From Novosphingobium sp. PhB165 (GTDB lineage Bacteria > Pseudomonadota > Alphaproteobacteria > Sphingomonadales > Sphingomonadaceae), in the NCBI RefSeq assembly GCF_004341845.1, contig NZ_SLVB01000010.1, positions 84,627-148,626 on the forward strand: a stretch of 64,000 bases of DNA, given 5' to 3'. Numbering within the stretch: the stretch's first letter is position 1; each line of letters starts with the position of its first letter. Below are positions 34,063-42,189 of this stretch, piece by piece. The notes under the pieces are model-generated. The model did not search any database, was not told the origin of the DNA, and saw only the letters and a program-made list of their open reading frames with translations. The position numbers were made by a program, and so were the translations under genes.

Positions 34063-35340
34063 ATGATCCAGCGAACCGATTCGCCTCGAATGCCGATACT
34101 CTCGCGCCGGACCGTGCTTCGCGGATCGGCGCTCGTGCCTCTGGCGCCTGCCATGGCCGGGAGCGCGCTTGCCGCGCCTGCCGCTGGCGGTTCGCTGGCC
34201 CGGCCCGGCGATTTCGCGACCTTGAGCAAGGTCTACCTCGATTCCGGCACCATGCACCCGGTGCCGCTGCCCGCGAAGGCTTCGCTCGACGCCTATCTTC
34301 AGGCGCGCGCGGAAGGGCGTTCGTGGTCGAGCCACGATGTCGAGACCCGGATCAAGGCCGCCTTCGGCCGCCTCGTCAATGTCGCGCCCTCCGATCTCGC
34401 TTTCGTGCAGAGCACCACGGCCGGTGAGCAACTGGTGGTCGACGCGCTCGACCTTCCGGCCCGCAAGGGCAGTGTCGTCACAGACACATTGCACTTCTTC
34501 GGCTCCTTCTGGCTCTATGAACAACTGGGGAGGCAAGGCGTCGACGTGCGCTGGATCCGCCCGGTGGACGGGCGCATCGATCCCGCCGCCTATGAAAAGG
34601 CGATCGGTCCCGATACGCGGCTCGTCAGCCTTTCCGCGGTCTCTACCTACAACGGCTTCGAGCATGACCTGAAGCGCATCTGCGAGATTGCCCACGCGCG
34701 CGGGGCGATGGTCTATGCGGACATCATCCACGCTGCCGGCACGGTCCCGCTCGACCTGACTGCGAGCGGTGTCGATTTCGCCGCGACTGCCTCGTACAAG
34801 TGGCTGATGGGCGATTTCGGGCTCGGCTTCCTCTATGTCCGGCCCGACCGGCTCGCCGGGCTCAAGCGGCCGCAATACGGCTATTATCAGCTCGATGGCT
34901 TCACGCCGCATGTCTATCCTTTCGATACGCCGGGAGACACGATCGCGGACGTGACGCCGCGCGCCGATGCCGAGGGCATGTTCGCGATGGGCACGCATTC
35001 GCACGGCGTGATGGCGCAGCTCGACTGGTCGCTGGCGCGGCTGCTCGAACTGGGCGTCGACAACATCACGGCGCATCGCCAGCCGATGCTGCGGCGCCTG
35101 CACGAAGCGCTGCCCGCGAAAGGCTATACCGTGGTCACGCCCCCGGAATGCCGCAGCCCTCTGCTTACTTGCGTGTTGCCCGATGCCTACAAGCGCCTGT
35201 CCGAGCCGCTGGAAAAGGCCGGGATCGCCATCACGCTCAGCCGCAACCGTTTCCGGGTCTGCCCTTCGTGGTTCAACACGATGGATGACATCGAACGCCT
35301 GATCGATGCCCTCCCGGCCCAATCTCCCGCCGTTTCCTGA
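34063..35340 (+). CDS. Tat-exported class V aminotransferase-fold PLP enzyme
   Basis: A 425-residue protein. The N-terminus contains SRRTVLRGSALVPLAPAMAG, a twin-arginine signal followed by a hydrophobic stretch and an AAPA-like cleavage region. The catalytic domain is a fold-type I class V PLP enzyme: TTAGEQLVVDAL, VYADIIHAAGTVP (Asp and His contacts) and SYKWLMGDFG with PLP-lysine at about 246. Tat export fits proteins that bind a cofactor before export. Related enzymes include isopenicillin N epimerase-like and cysteine desulfurase-like proteins. A periplasmic racemase, epimerase or lyase acting on peptides or amino acids is a reasonable guess. An S10 gene follows 17 bp later. Confidence 0.8.
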   Translation: MIQRTDSPRMPILSRRTVLRGSALVPLAPAMAGSALAAPAAGGSLARPGDFATLSKVYLDSGTMHPVPLPAKASLDAYLQARAEGRSWSSHDVETRIKAAFGRLVNVAPSDLAFVQSTTAGEQLVVDALDLPARKGSVVTDTLHFFGSFWLYEQLGRQGVDVRWIRPVDGRIDPAAYEKAIGPDTRLVSLSAVSTYNGFEHDLKRICEIAHARGAMVYADIIHAAGTVPLDLTASGVDFAATASYKWLMGDFGLGFLYVRPDRLAGLKRPQYGYYQLDGFTPHVYPFDTPGDTIADVTPRADAEGMFAMGTHSHGVMAQLDWSLARLLELGVDNITAHRQPMLRRLHEALPAKGYTVVTPPECRSPLLTCVLPDAYKRLSEPLEKAGIAITLSRNRFRVCPSWFNTMDDIERLIDALPAQSPAVS

Positions 35341-35357
35341 CAGGACAGAACCACCCG

Positions 35358-36878
35358 ATGACCCAGACGATCCTGCGCACCCGTCTTCTTGCGCTCGCGC
35401 TTGCCGCGCTTCCGGCCACGGCCGTCCACGCACAAGACGAGAGCCTGCCGATGCCGCCGGTGTTCCTCAAGGCGATGGAGCCGATGGCGGAGCGCGATGC
35501 CGCGACCGACCGGGTGATCGTGACCCATCACAAGGGCGTCGTTGGCGGACGCACGATGGCCTACGACGCCATCGTCACCGAGACGCCCGTCTCCAACGAC
35601 AAGGGCAAGCCGGCCGCCGTCGTCGTGACTTATGCCTACGTTGCGCCGGCCGCCAAGGGCGGAGCGAAACGCCCGGTGCTGTTCGTGTTCAACGGCGGCC
35701 CCGGCGCCTCGTCCTCGCCGCTGCATTTCTCGGCCTTCGGGCCGGTACGGATCGCGGACCGAAAGGGCACGACGCCGCACCTCGAGGCCAACCCGCATAG
35801 CCTGCTCGACGTGGCCGATCTTGTCTTCATCGACCCGCCGGGCACCGGGGTGAGCATGCCGGTAAAGGGCGCCGATGCCACCAGCCTCTTTTCGGTAGAG
35901 GGCGATGCCCGTGCGGTTGCACAAGTGGTGCAGCATTGGCGCGAGGCGAACCACCGGACCGACGCGCCCTTCGCGCTGGTGGGCGAAAGCTACGGCACGG
36001 CCCGCGCGCTGGCGATGCTGGGCGCAGAGAGCAAGGACAAGCTGCCTTTGCCCGATGGCGTGGCCCTGCTCTCGCTGGCGATCGGCGACAATGATGGTCC
36101 GGTGATCTCGGACGTCTCGCTCCTGCCGACGCTCGCGGCTGTCGCGTGGTATCATCAGGCCGTCGACCGCAAGGGCCTGACGGTGGAGCAATACTTCGCC
36201 GAGGCGCGCATCTTTGCCGAGAACGACTACGCCCGCGCCCTGATCGCGGGGGCCTCGCTGGCACCGGCCGAGCGCGCGCGCGTGGCAGCGCGGCTGTCCG
36301 AACTGGTCGGCCTGCCCGCCGCGCAGTTGGAGAAGGACGGCCTGCAACTCGACCGGCATGCGTTCATGCTCGGACTGCTGGGCGCCAAGGGGCTGCGGAC
36401 CGGCCAGCTTGACGGGCGCGTAACGCGCGCCATCAGCGAATCGAACATGCACCCGCCCTTCGACGATCCCTCGATGACGCTGGGCGCGGAAACCGGCACG
36501 CTGCTGGCGGACTATATCGGCAAGGAGCTCGGCTATCCGCTGCCGAGCGCGTACAGGACGCTCAATCTCGGCATCAACTTCAAGTGGAACTGGGGCAAGG
36601 GAGAGCTTTACAGCACCCTTCGGTTCGCGCCTTACCTTGCCGATGCGATGGCGGCGAAGCCCTCGCTCAAGGTCATGACCGTGGGCGGCTACTACGACAT
36701 CACCACCCCGCTCGCCGCCGGGCAGTTTGCGCTGAACCGCGTGGGGATCGGGCCCGAACGGCGGACATCGCTAAGCTACGCTGCCGGTCACTCGGTGTTC
36801 GAGGACGAGGGCGAACTCACGCGTTTCGCGTCCGATATGCGGGGCTGGGCCAAGGCGCTGGGGGGCGCCGCCCATTGA
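35358..36878 (+). CDS. Secreted S10-family serine carboxypeptidase (copy C)
   Basis: A 506-residue S10 peptidase with signal peptide LLALALAALPATAVHA. FNGGPGASSSPL, FIDPPGTGVS, GESYGTAR, the Asp in VGGYYDITTP and the His in YAAGHSVFED give the expected catalytic elements. It resembles the larger bacterial S10 subgroup with FKWNWGKGELYS before the Asp. It is cotranscribed with the Tat-signalled PLP enzyme, so the two probably act on the same periplasmic peptide. Confidence 0.86.
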   Translation: MTQTILRTRLLALALAALPATAVHAQDESLPMPPVFLKAMEPMAERDAATDRVIVTHHKGVVGGRTMAYDAIVTETPVSNDKGKPAAVVVTYAYVAPAAKGGAKRPVLFVFNGGPGASSSPLHFSAFGPVRIADRKGTTPHLEANPHSLLDVADLVFIDPPGTGVSMPVKGADATSLFSVEGDARAVAQVVQHWREANHRTDAPFALVGESYGTARALAMLGAESKDKLPLPDGVALLSLAIGDNDGPVISDVSLLPTLAAVAWYHQAVDRKGLTVEQYFAEARIFAENDYARALIAGASLAPAERARVAARLSELVGLPAAQLEKDGLQLDRHAFMLGLLGAKGLRTGQLDGRVTRAISESNMHPPFDDPSMTLGAETGTLLADYIGKELGYPLPSAYRTLNLGINFKWNWGKGELYSTLRFAPYLADAMAAKPSLKVMTVGGYYDITTPLAAGQFALNRVGIGPERRTSLSYAAGHSVFEDEGELTRFASDMRGWAKALGGAAH

Positions 36879-36888
36879 TCCTGCGTGT

Positions 36889-36937
36889 CCGGGGCCGGCG
36901 TGCCGATCTGCACGGGCAGGTCGGCCGCCGGCTCCGG
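36889..36937. terminator. Long hairpin between convergent genes
   Basis: CCGGGGCCGGC (36889-36899) faces GCCGGCTCCGG (36927-36937), ten of eleven bases paired, with a 27-nt loop. It fills the 61-bp gap between the convergent S10 and cyclodeaminase-like genes and may stop transcription from both sides. Confidence 0.4.
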
Positions 36938-36939
36938 GC

Positions 36940-37869
36940 TTAGTGTGCGAGAAAGGCCGCGCAGGCGAGGTCCTGAACGATCGAGCCCAGCGACTTGTAG
37001 ACCGTGACTTGCGAAGCGGACTCGCGCCCGGCGTCGAGGCCGGCGAGAATTCTGCCAATCTCGGGGCCGACGTCGTCTTCGGCGGCAAGGCCCAGTTCGA
37101 CCGCGCGCAGATACTCGGCCCCCTGCGCCAGCACGCCCACGCGGTGGTCGGGAATGAAGCGCGCCCGGCGGACCAGCGCGGGATCGATCTCGACCGGCCC
37201 GGCACGGCTTGAACCGACGGCATTGATGTGAACGCCATCGGCGACTTGCTCCGAAAGCAGGATCGGCTCGGCGGCGGCGCTGACCGCGCAGATCACGTCG
37301 GCATCCTTGACCGCTTCGTCCACGCTGCTGGCCGCGCGGGTGGCAAGGCCGAAGTCCCGCTCGATCCGCGTCGCCATGGCGCGCGCCTTGGCGGGATCGC
37401 GGCCCCAGATCGAGACGGCCTCGAACGGGCGGACATGGCGCAGCGCGGCGGCGTGGTGCCAGGCCTGCTCGCCGGTGCCGAGGATCGCGAGACGCTTGGC
37501 ATCCGCGCGCGCCAGCGCGTCGGTGGCGACGGCGGTCGCGCAGCCCGTGCGGATCGCAGTGACCTCACCGGCATCGACGACGGCCGCGGGCGCGCCGGTC
37601 ACGGGATCGAACGTCACGATCACGCCCTGATGCGAACGGCCCTGCGCCGCCGCGCCCGGAAAGACGCTCACGATCTTGGCGCCGAAGCCCGATCCGGTGA
37701 GCGCGCCGGGCATGACGCCGAAGGCATTGCCCTCGTCGAGGTCGATGATTCCGCGCAGCAATTGCTTGCTGCCGCCGGTCGAGAGCGCGATCATCGCCTC
37801 GCGCACCAGCGCGATGCCGGTCCGGTGGTCCAGCCGCTGCGCCACTTCCGCCGCATCGATCAGCCGCAT
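36940..37869 (-). CDS. Ornithine cyclodeaminase/mu-crystallin family enzyme (copy 2)
   Basis: A 309-residue member of the same family as the gene at 22052. FGAKIVSVFPG, RSHQGVIVTFDPVTG, IRTGCATAVATDALARAD and the Rossmann loop LGTGEQAWHH identify it, with VTVYKSLGSIVQDLA at the end. GTGEQ replaces the GIGAQ of copy 1, so the two may prefer different substrates or cofactors. Starts at ATG 37869 or GTG 37875 are possible; the GTG overlaps the upstream stop. It is the third gene of an operon with an amidohydrolase and an M19-type protein. Confidence 0.82.
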   Translation of the reverse strand: MRLIDAAEVAQRLDHRTGIALVREAMIALSTGGSKQLLRGIIDLDEGNAFGVMPGALTGSGFGAKIVSVFPGAAAQGRSHQGVIVTFDPVTGAPAAVVDAGEVTAIRTGCATAVATDALARADAKRLAILGTGEQAWHHAAALRHVRPFEAVSIWGRDPAKARAMATRIERDFGLATRAASSVDEAVKDADVICAVSAAAEPILLSEQVADGVHINAVGSSRAGPVEIDPALVRRARFIPDHRVGVLAQGAEYLRAVELGLAAEDDVGPEIGRILAGLDAGRESASQVTVYKSLGSIVQDLACAAFLAH

Positions 37870-37871
37870 GG

Positions 37872-39017
37872 TCACGCGCCCCAGATGGTTTCGGCGTAGC
37901 GCAGGAAATTCAGGCCGAGGATCTTGTCGATCCGCGTCTGCGAATAGCCCTTCGCCTCCAGCATCCGCGCAAGTTTGCGGAACTGGTCGGGGCCGCGCAA
38001 GTCGACCACGAAGGGATAGGTGTCAGGCCGTTCGCCTGCCGCGCTGATCCCGGCGGCGCGGCGCTCGGCGATCTCCTTGGCGAGTGCGGCCCGATAGGCG
38101 ACGAGATCGTCGATCTGCGTCACCGTGCCGTCGGTGCCGATGCCCACGTGGTCCTCGCCGCACAAGTTCACGGCATAGTCGATATGGCGTACCACGTCCT
38201 CGGCCGTCGCATGGCCGGAGAGGTTGAGGAACGGCATCGAGTAGATACCCACGAACCCGCCCCTTTCGGCCACCAGCCGCAGTTCTGCGTCGGTCTTGTT
38301 GCGCGGCAAGTTGGTGACGGAGCGGCAGCCCGTGTGGTTGATCGAGATCGGCGCCTTGGAAATGCGCGCGGCCTCAAGGCAGGTCTGCTCGCCGCTGTGG
38401 GAGAGGTCGACCATGACTTTTGCCGCGTTCAGCCGCTCGACCACTTCGCGGCCGAAGGGCGTGAGCCCCCGATTTTCCGGGGCCATCGAGCCGTCGCCAA
38501 GCTGGTTTGCCGGGTTGTAGGTGAGCTGGATCACCTTGACGCCCAGGTTCGCGAAGATGTCCACGCGCGAAGCATCATTGCCCATCATCGCGCCGTTCTG
38601 GAAGCCGTAGATGACCCCCACTTTGCCTTCCGCCTTGGCCTTGCGGATATCGGCGGCGGTCAGGATTTTCAGCAGGCGGTCGGGATGGGCACGCATGGCC
38701 GCATCGGTTTCTGCAATGGAGCGCACGCTGAATTCGAACGGGTCCTGCGGGCCCGAAACGTACCCGAGCGTGACATTGACGGCCGTAAGCCCCGAAGCGT
38801 GCGCCTCTTCCAACACGCGCGGGCTGAACAGGACCGCGTCGCCGCCTTCCGGACTGTTCGGGTCACCCAGACCACCCAGCGCGTTGATGACGATGCGCCC
38901 CGCGACCGGATCGCTTCCCCCCACGGCGGCGGCCATGGCACGCGGGCCCAGTGCGGCACCGGCCATCGCGACCGAGCCCCCTGCGATCAATGCGCGCCGA
39001 TCAATCTTCATCGTCAT
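37872..39017 (-). CDS. Atypical M19 (renal dipeptidase-like) protein with altered metal site
   Basis: A 381-residue exported protein. DRRALIAGGSVAMAGAALG is a Tat-like signal. The M19 barrel is recognisable from DLSHSGEQT (His about 207), SINHTGCRS (His about 228), NKTDAELRLVAERGG and GIGTDG (Asp about 297). However, the N-terminal His-X-Asp ligand pair is replaced by INALGGLGD (44-52), and the bridging Glu of the usual EGG segment is Gln140 in YGFQNG. It therefore may bind one metal or have lost dipeptidase activity. GAGGAAATGGGGA gives a strong start, overlapping the amidohydrolase end by 17 bp. Confidence 0.78.
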   Translation of the reverse strand: MTMKIDRRALIAGGSVAMAGAALGPRAMAAAVGGSDPVAGRIVINALGGLGDPNSPEGGDAVLFSPRVLEEAHASGLTAVNVTLGYVSGPQDPFEFSVRSIAETDAAMRAHPDRLLKILTAADIRKAKAEGKVGVIYGFQNGAMMGNDASRVDIFANLGVKVIQLTYNPANQLGDGSMAPENRGLTPFGREVVERLNAAKVMVDLSHSGEQTCLEAARISKAPISINHTGCRSVTNLPRNKTDAELRLVAERGGFVGIYSMPFLNLSGHATAEDVVRHIDYAVNLCGEDHVGIGTDGTVTQIDDLVAYRAALAKEIAERRAAGISAAGERPDTYPFVVDLRGPDQFRKLARMLEAKGYSQTRIDKILGLNFLRYAETIWGA

Positions 39018-40371
39018 TCCCCATTTCCTCGACCGTCACCGGCCGGTAGTCGGCGCGGGCGAATTCCTTGCCGCGCTTCACTGTCATGGCGATGCTGCGC
39101 ACATTGCCGATGTCCTTGACGGGATCGGCGGCAAGCACCACGAAATTGGCAAGCTTGCCCGCCGCGATGGAGCCGGTGTCCTTCGCCTGCCCGGCCGCTT
39201 CGGCGCCGACCAGCGTGGCGGCATGAATCACCGCCAGCGGCGGCATGCCGACATCGTGGGCAAGGAAGTCCAGCTCGTCATAGAGGGCGGGCCAGGGGCT
39301 GGCGACATCGGCCTCGAAATCCGTGCCTGCCGAAACCGGTACTCCGGCTTTCCATGCCTGCCGCACCAGCCGCGCGGTGGTCGCGCCGGTGCAGCGCAGC
39401 GGGCGGATCTCCGGGTGCGTCTTGCGCAGCTTGTCGTAGCGCACGAAAAGGCTGCCGGTGGCGTCCACAATGGTGCCCTTCGCCAGCATCGCCTTGTAGA
39501 GCCCGGCGATCACCGGATCGTCGCCCGTCTTCGCCAGCAGGCTCTCGTTGACCGGAGTGTGATCCTCGTAGGAAGCGAGCATGACCGGCTCGACCTGATA
39601 GGCGAGATAACAGGCATGGCTGACGACATCGACGCCCGCCGCGATCACGTCCGCCGGGCGTGTCGGGAACACCGCGCTGTGCGCCCAGACCAGCATGCCC
39701 TGCCGGTGTGCCTCGGCGGTCAGCTTGGCGATGAGGTCGGCCGGCAGGTCGGCATAGATCTTGATCGCGGCAGCGCCAGTGCCGCGCGCCAGCGTGATCG
39801 CCGTGGGAATGTCGGTGTTCTCGTCGATGGCCTGCGCCCAGGGGGCGGTGCCCGCCTTGTAGCCCATGCTCACCGCGCCGATGCGCGGGTCGTTGAAGAA
39901 CGGCGGTCCGGCGGTGACGGCAGCGGCGCGGATATCGGGCCCCGGAATCTCGCCGACCAGCGTCTGGCGGGACAGTTCGCTGACCGAGCGCAAGTCGTCG
40001 GCCATGTCGCGGACCGTGGTGACGCCGCCGTAGAGCAGCCGCCGCAGCATCGCCTGAGCACGCTTCGGGTTGGGCGGAGTGGCCATGTGGACATGGGTGT
40101 CGATCAGGCCGGGGATCACCCAGCGCCCCGCGAGGTCCACGCTGCGCGCCTGCCCGGTGGGCAGCGAGCCATGCGGCCCCACCGCGACGATGCGCTCGCC
40201 TTCGACGAGGATGTCCTGCCCGGCGCGGGCCGGCGCGCCGGTCCCGTCGATCACGGTTGCGCCCGAATAGAGCACGCGCTGCGGCGGTGCGTCGGCGGCT
40301 TTCGCACCGGCAGTTACAGCAAGGGCGGCCAGCCCGGCGAGGAGCGTGAATTTACGGAAACGTGCGACCAT
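39001..40371 (-). CDS. Secreted amidohydrolase, dipeptidase-like
   Basis: A 456-residue amidohydrolase-superfamily protein with signal peptide FTLLAGLAALAVTAGAKAA. Metal and catalytic residues are in GLIDTHVHM, AIKIYADL (carboxylated Lys), VWAHSAV, DVVSHACYLAY and SAGTDFEADV. Characterised relatives from Caulobacter hydrolyse Xaa-Arg/Lys or Xaa-Pro dipeptides, so a dipeptide substrate is likely. It heads the operon amidohydrolase, M19-like, cyclodeaminase-like and overlaps the second gene. Confidence 0.83.
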   Translation of the reverse strand: MVARFRKFTLLAGLAALAVTAGAKAADAPPQRVLYSGATVIDGTGAPARAGQDILVEGERIVAVGPHGSLPTGQARSVDLAGRWVIPGLIDTHVHMATPPNPKRAQAMLRRLLYGGVTTVRDMADDLRSVSELSRQTLVGEIPGPDIRAAAVTAGPPFFNDPRIGAVSMGYKAGTAPWAQAIDENTDIPTAITLARGTGAAAIKIYADLPADLIAKLTAEAHRQGMLVWAHSAVFPTRPADVIAAGVDVVSHACYLAYQVEPVMLASYEDHTPVNESLLAKTGDDPVIAGLYKAMLAKGTIVDATGSLFVRYDKLRKTHPEIRPLRCTGATTARLVRQAWKAGVPVSAGTDFEADVASPWPALYDELDFLAHDVGMPPLAVIHAATLVGAEAAGQAKDTGSIAAGKLANFVVLAADPVKDIGNVRSIAMTVKRGKEFARADYRPVTVEEMGNDDED

Positions 40372-40534
40372 CCGCCGTCGCTAGGACAGGTTTGGCCGCC
40401 TTCGCAAGCGCCTCGCCGCAAGCGGGTGGGAAAATTCGAAAGTTTTTGCGCAGCGGTAGGCGGCCCGAGATTTCTCGACCGCCGCGCGAGGTTCGGCTAG
40501 GCCGGTGCGGGCCGCAACCGGAGGCGAATGAGGC

Positions 40535-42070
40535 ATGCGCGATTGCGACGATCAGGCCGAGACAATCGCCTTCCTTTCGCAAGCCCATAGCTACGGCCTC
40601 GACACGCCCGTCGAGCGGATCGATACCCACGCCGCAATCGTGTTCCTCGCCGGTGAGCGCGTCTACAAACTCAAGCGCGCGGTGCGCTTTCCCTATCTCG
40701 ATTTCTCCACTCTCGCGCAGCGCCGCAAGGTCTGCGAGGCCGAACTCGCACTCAATCGTCGCACCGCGCCGGATCTCTATCTCGCGGTCGAGCCAGTGGG
40801 CCGTCTGCCGGACGGTTCGCTTGCAATCGGGCTGGGCGAGCCGGTCGACTGGCTGGTGGTCATGTGCCGCTTCGCGCCCGAATGCCTGTTCGAAACGATG
40901 GCGCATCAGGGCCCGCTCGATCCGCTCCTGATCCGCGAACTGGCCGACGCCATCGCGGCTTTCCACCAGAGCGCGGAAGTCGTGACCGGGCCGGGCGCCG
41001 CACGGGTGCGCTCGGTAATCGAAGGCAATCGCACGAGCATGGCTGCGCTTCCCGATGGCCTGCTGCCTGCCGAGACCTGCGACGACCTCTGCCGCCGCAG
41101 CCTTGCCGAACTGGACCGGATCGCGCCCTTGCTGGACCGCCGGGCCATGGACTGCCACGTGCGGCACTGCCACGGCGACTTGCACCTTGCGAATATCTGC
41201 CTGTGGAACGGACGGCCGACGCCGTTCGATTGCCTTGAATTCGATCCCGAACTGGCGACATCGGACGTGCTCTACGATCTCGCCTTCGTGCTCATGGACC
41301 TGTGGCGCCGCGGCCTGCACGGCGAGGCGTCGCTGTTGTGCAATCGCTATTGCGACATGTCCGGCGAAAGCGAGGGGCTGGCAACACTGCCGCTGTTCCT
41401 GTCGATGCGGGCGGCGGTCCGCGCCCATGTCAGCGCGAGCATGGCCACGCGGCAGATCGACCCCGCAGCGGGCGAACGGCGGCGCGTGGCGGCGCGCGGG
41501 TATCTGTCGGCGGCGCTCGCCTTTCTCGACCGACCCCTGCCGCGCCTCGTCGCGGTCGGCGGGCTGAGCGGTACCGGCAAATCGACGCTCGCGGGCGGGC
41601 TGGCCCCGCATGTCGGAAGCGCGCCCGGTGCGCGGTGGCTGCGGACGGACGTGCTGCGCAAGCGCATGGCCGGCGTGACGCCGGAAACACGGCTGCCGCC
41701 TTCCGCCTATACGCGCGAGCAGAGCCGCGAGGTCTATGCCCGGCTGATGACGGAAGTGCAGGCGGCCGTGCGGGCGGGCCGCAGTGTGATCGTCGATGGC
41801 GTTCTGGCCGATCCGTCCGAGCGGGAGGCTCTGGCGGAGGTGGCGCGGGCCTGCAAAGTCCCTTTCACCGGCCTGTGGCTGGAAGCACCGGGCGATGTCC
41901 TGCGCGCTCGCGTCGACGCGCGCCGGGGCGATGCTTCGGACGCCGACGCCGGTGTCGTCGACCGTCAGCTCGGCTATTCGCTGGGCGATCTTGGCGGATG
42001 GGCGCGGATCGCGGCGCAGGGCGAGCCTGACGATGTGCGCGCCAGGGCGCTCGACATGCTCTCCGCGTGA
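40535..42070 (+). CDS. Fused APH-like phosphotransferase and AAA-type small-molecule kinase
   Basis: A 511-residue two-domain protein. Residues 1-320 form an aminoglycoside-phosphotransferase-like domain with VYKLKRAVRFPYLDFSTLAQR, the catalytic loop CHGDLHLANICLWNG and FDCLEFDPELATSDVLYDLAF carrying the metal-binding Asp. Residues about 340-511 form a P-loop kinase with GGLSGTGKSTLA. Such fusions are common in alphaproteobacteria and their substrate is unknown. GGAGG lies upstream of the ATG. No signal peptide is present. It does not clearly belong to either neighbouring island. Confidence 0.82.
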   Translation: MRDCDDQAETIAFLSQAHSYGLDTPVERIDTHAAIVFLAGERVYKLKRAVRFPYLDFSTLAQRRKVCEAELALNRRTAPDLYLAVEPVGRLPDGSLAIGLGEPVDWLVVMCRFAPECLFETMAHQGPLDPLLIRELADAIAAFHQSAEVVTGPGAARVRSVIEGNRTSMAALPDGLLPAETCDDLCRRSLAELDRIAPLLDRRAMDCHVRHCHGDLHLANICLWNGRPTPFDCLEFDPELATSDVLYDLAFVLMDLWRRGLHGEASLLCNRYCDMSGESEGLATLPLFLSMRAAVRAHVSASMATRQIDPAAGERRRVAARGYLSAALAFLDRPLPRLVAVGGLSGTGKSTLAGGLAPHVGSAPGARWLRTDVLRKRMAGVTPETRLPPSAYTREQSREVYARLMTEVQAAVRAGRSVIVDGVLADPSEREALAEVARACKVPFTGLWLEAPGDVLRARVDARRGDASDADAGVVDRQLGYSLGDLGGWARIAAQGEPDDVRARALDMLSA

Positions 42071-42098
42071 CGGATTGGCGCCGACGCGCTTCATGCAA

Positions 42099-42167
42099 TT
42101 GAGTTGACCTTGCCCGTGCAGGGTATAGATCGGTGGGACAGGTGGACATGCGTCCCTATAAGTGGAC
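42099..42167. promoter_or_regulatory. Promoter and repeat region of the IclR gene
   Basis: TTGAGT/TTGACC (42099-42109) and TATAGA (42124-42129) could form promoter boxes, although neither spacing is ideal. Downstream, GGGAC (42135-42139) faces GTCCC (42152-42156) and GTGGAC repeats at 42142 and 42162. An autoregulatory IclR site is likely somewhere in this cluster. Confidence 0.35.
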
Positions 42168-42189
42168 CGCAACAGCGAGATTCTGACCA

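Noticed and set aside
19619..40371. Lasso-peptide biosynthesis or isopeptidase cluster
   Set aside because: A TonB receptor and peptidases are present, but the serine peptidases are S10 rather than S9 isopeptidases, and I see no precursor, B or C protein.
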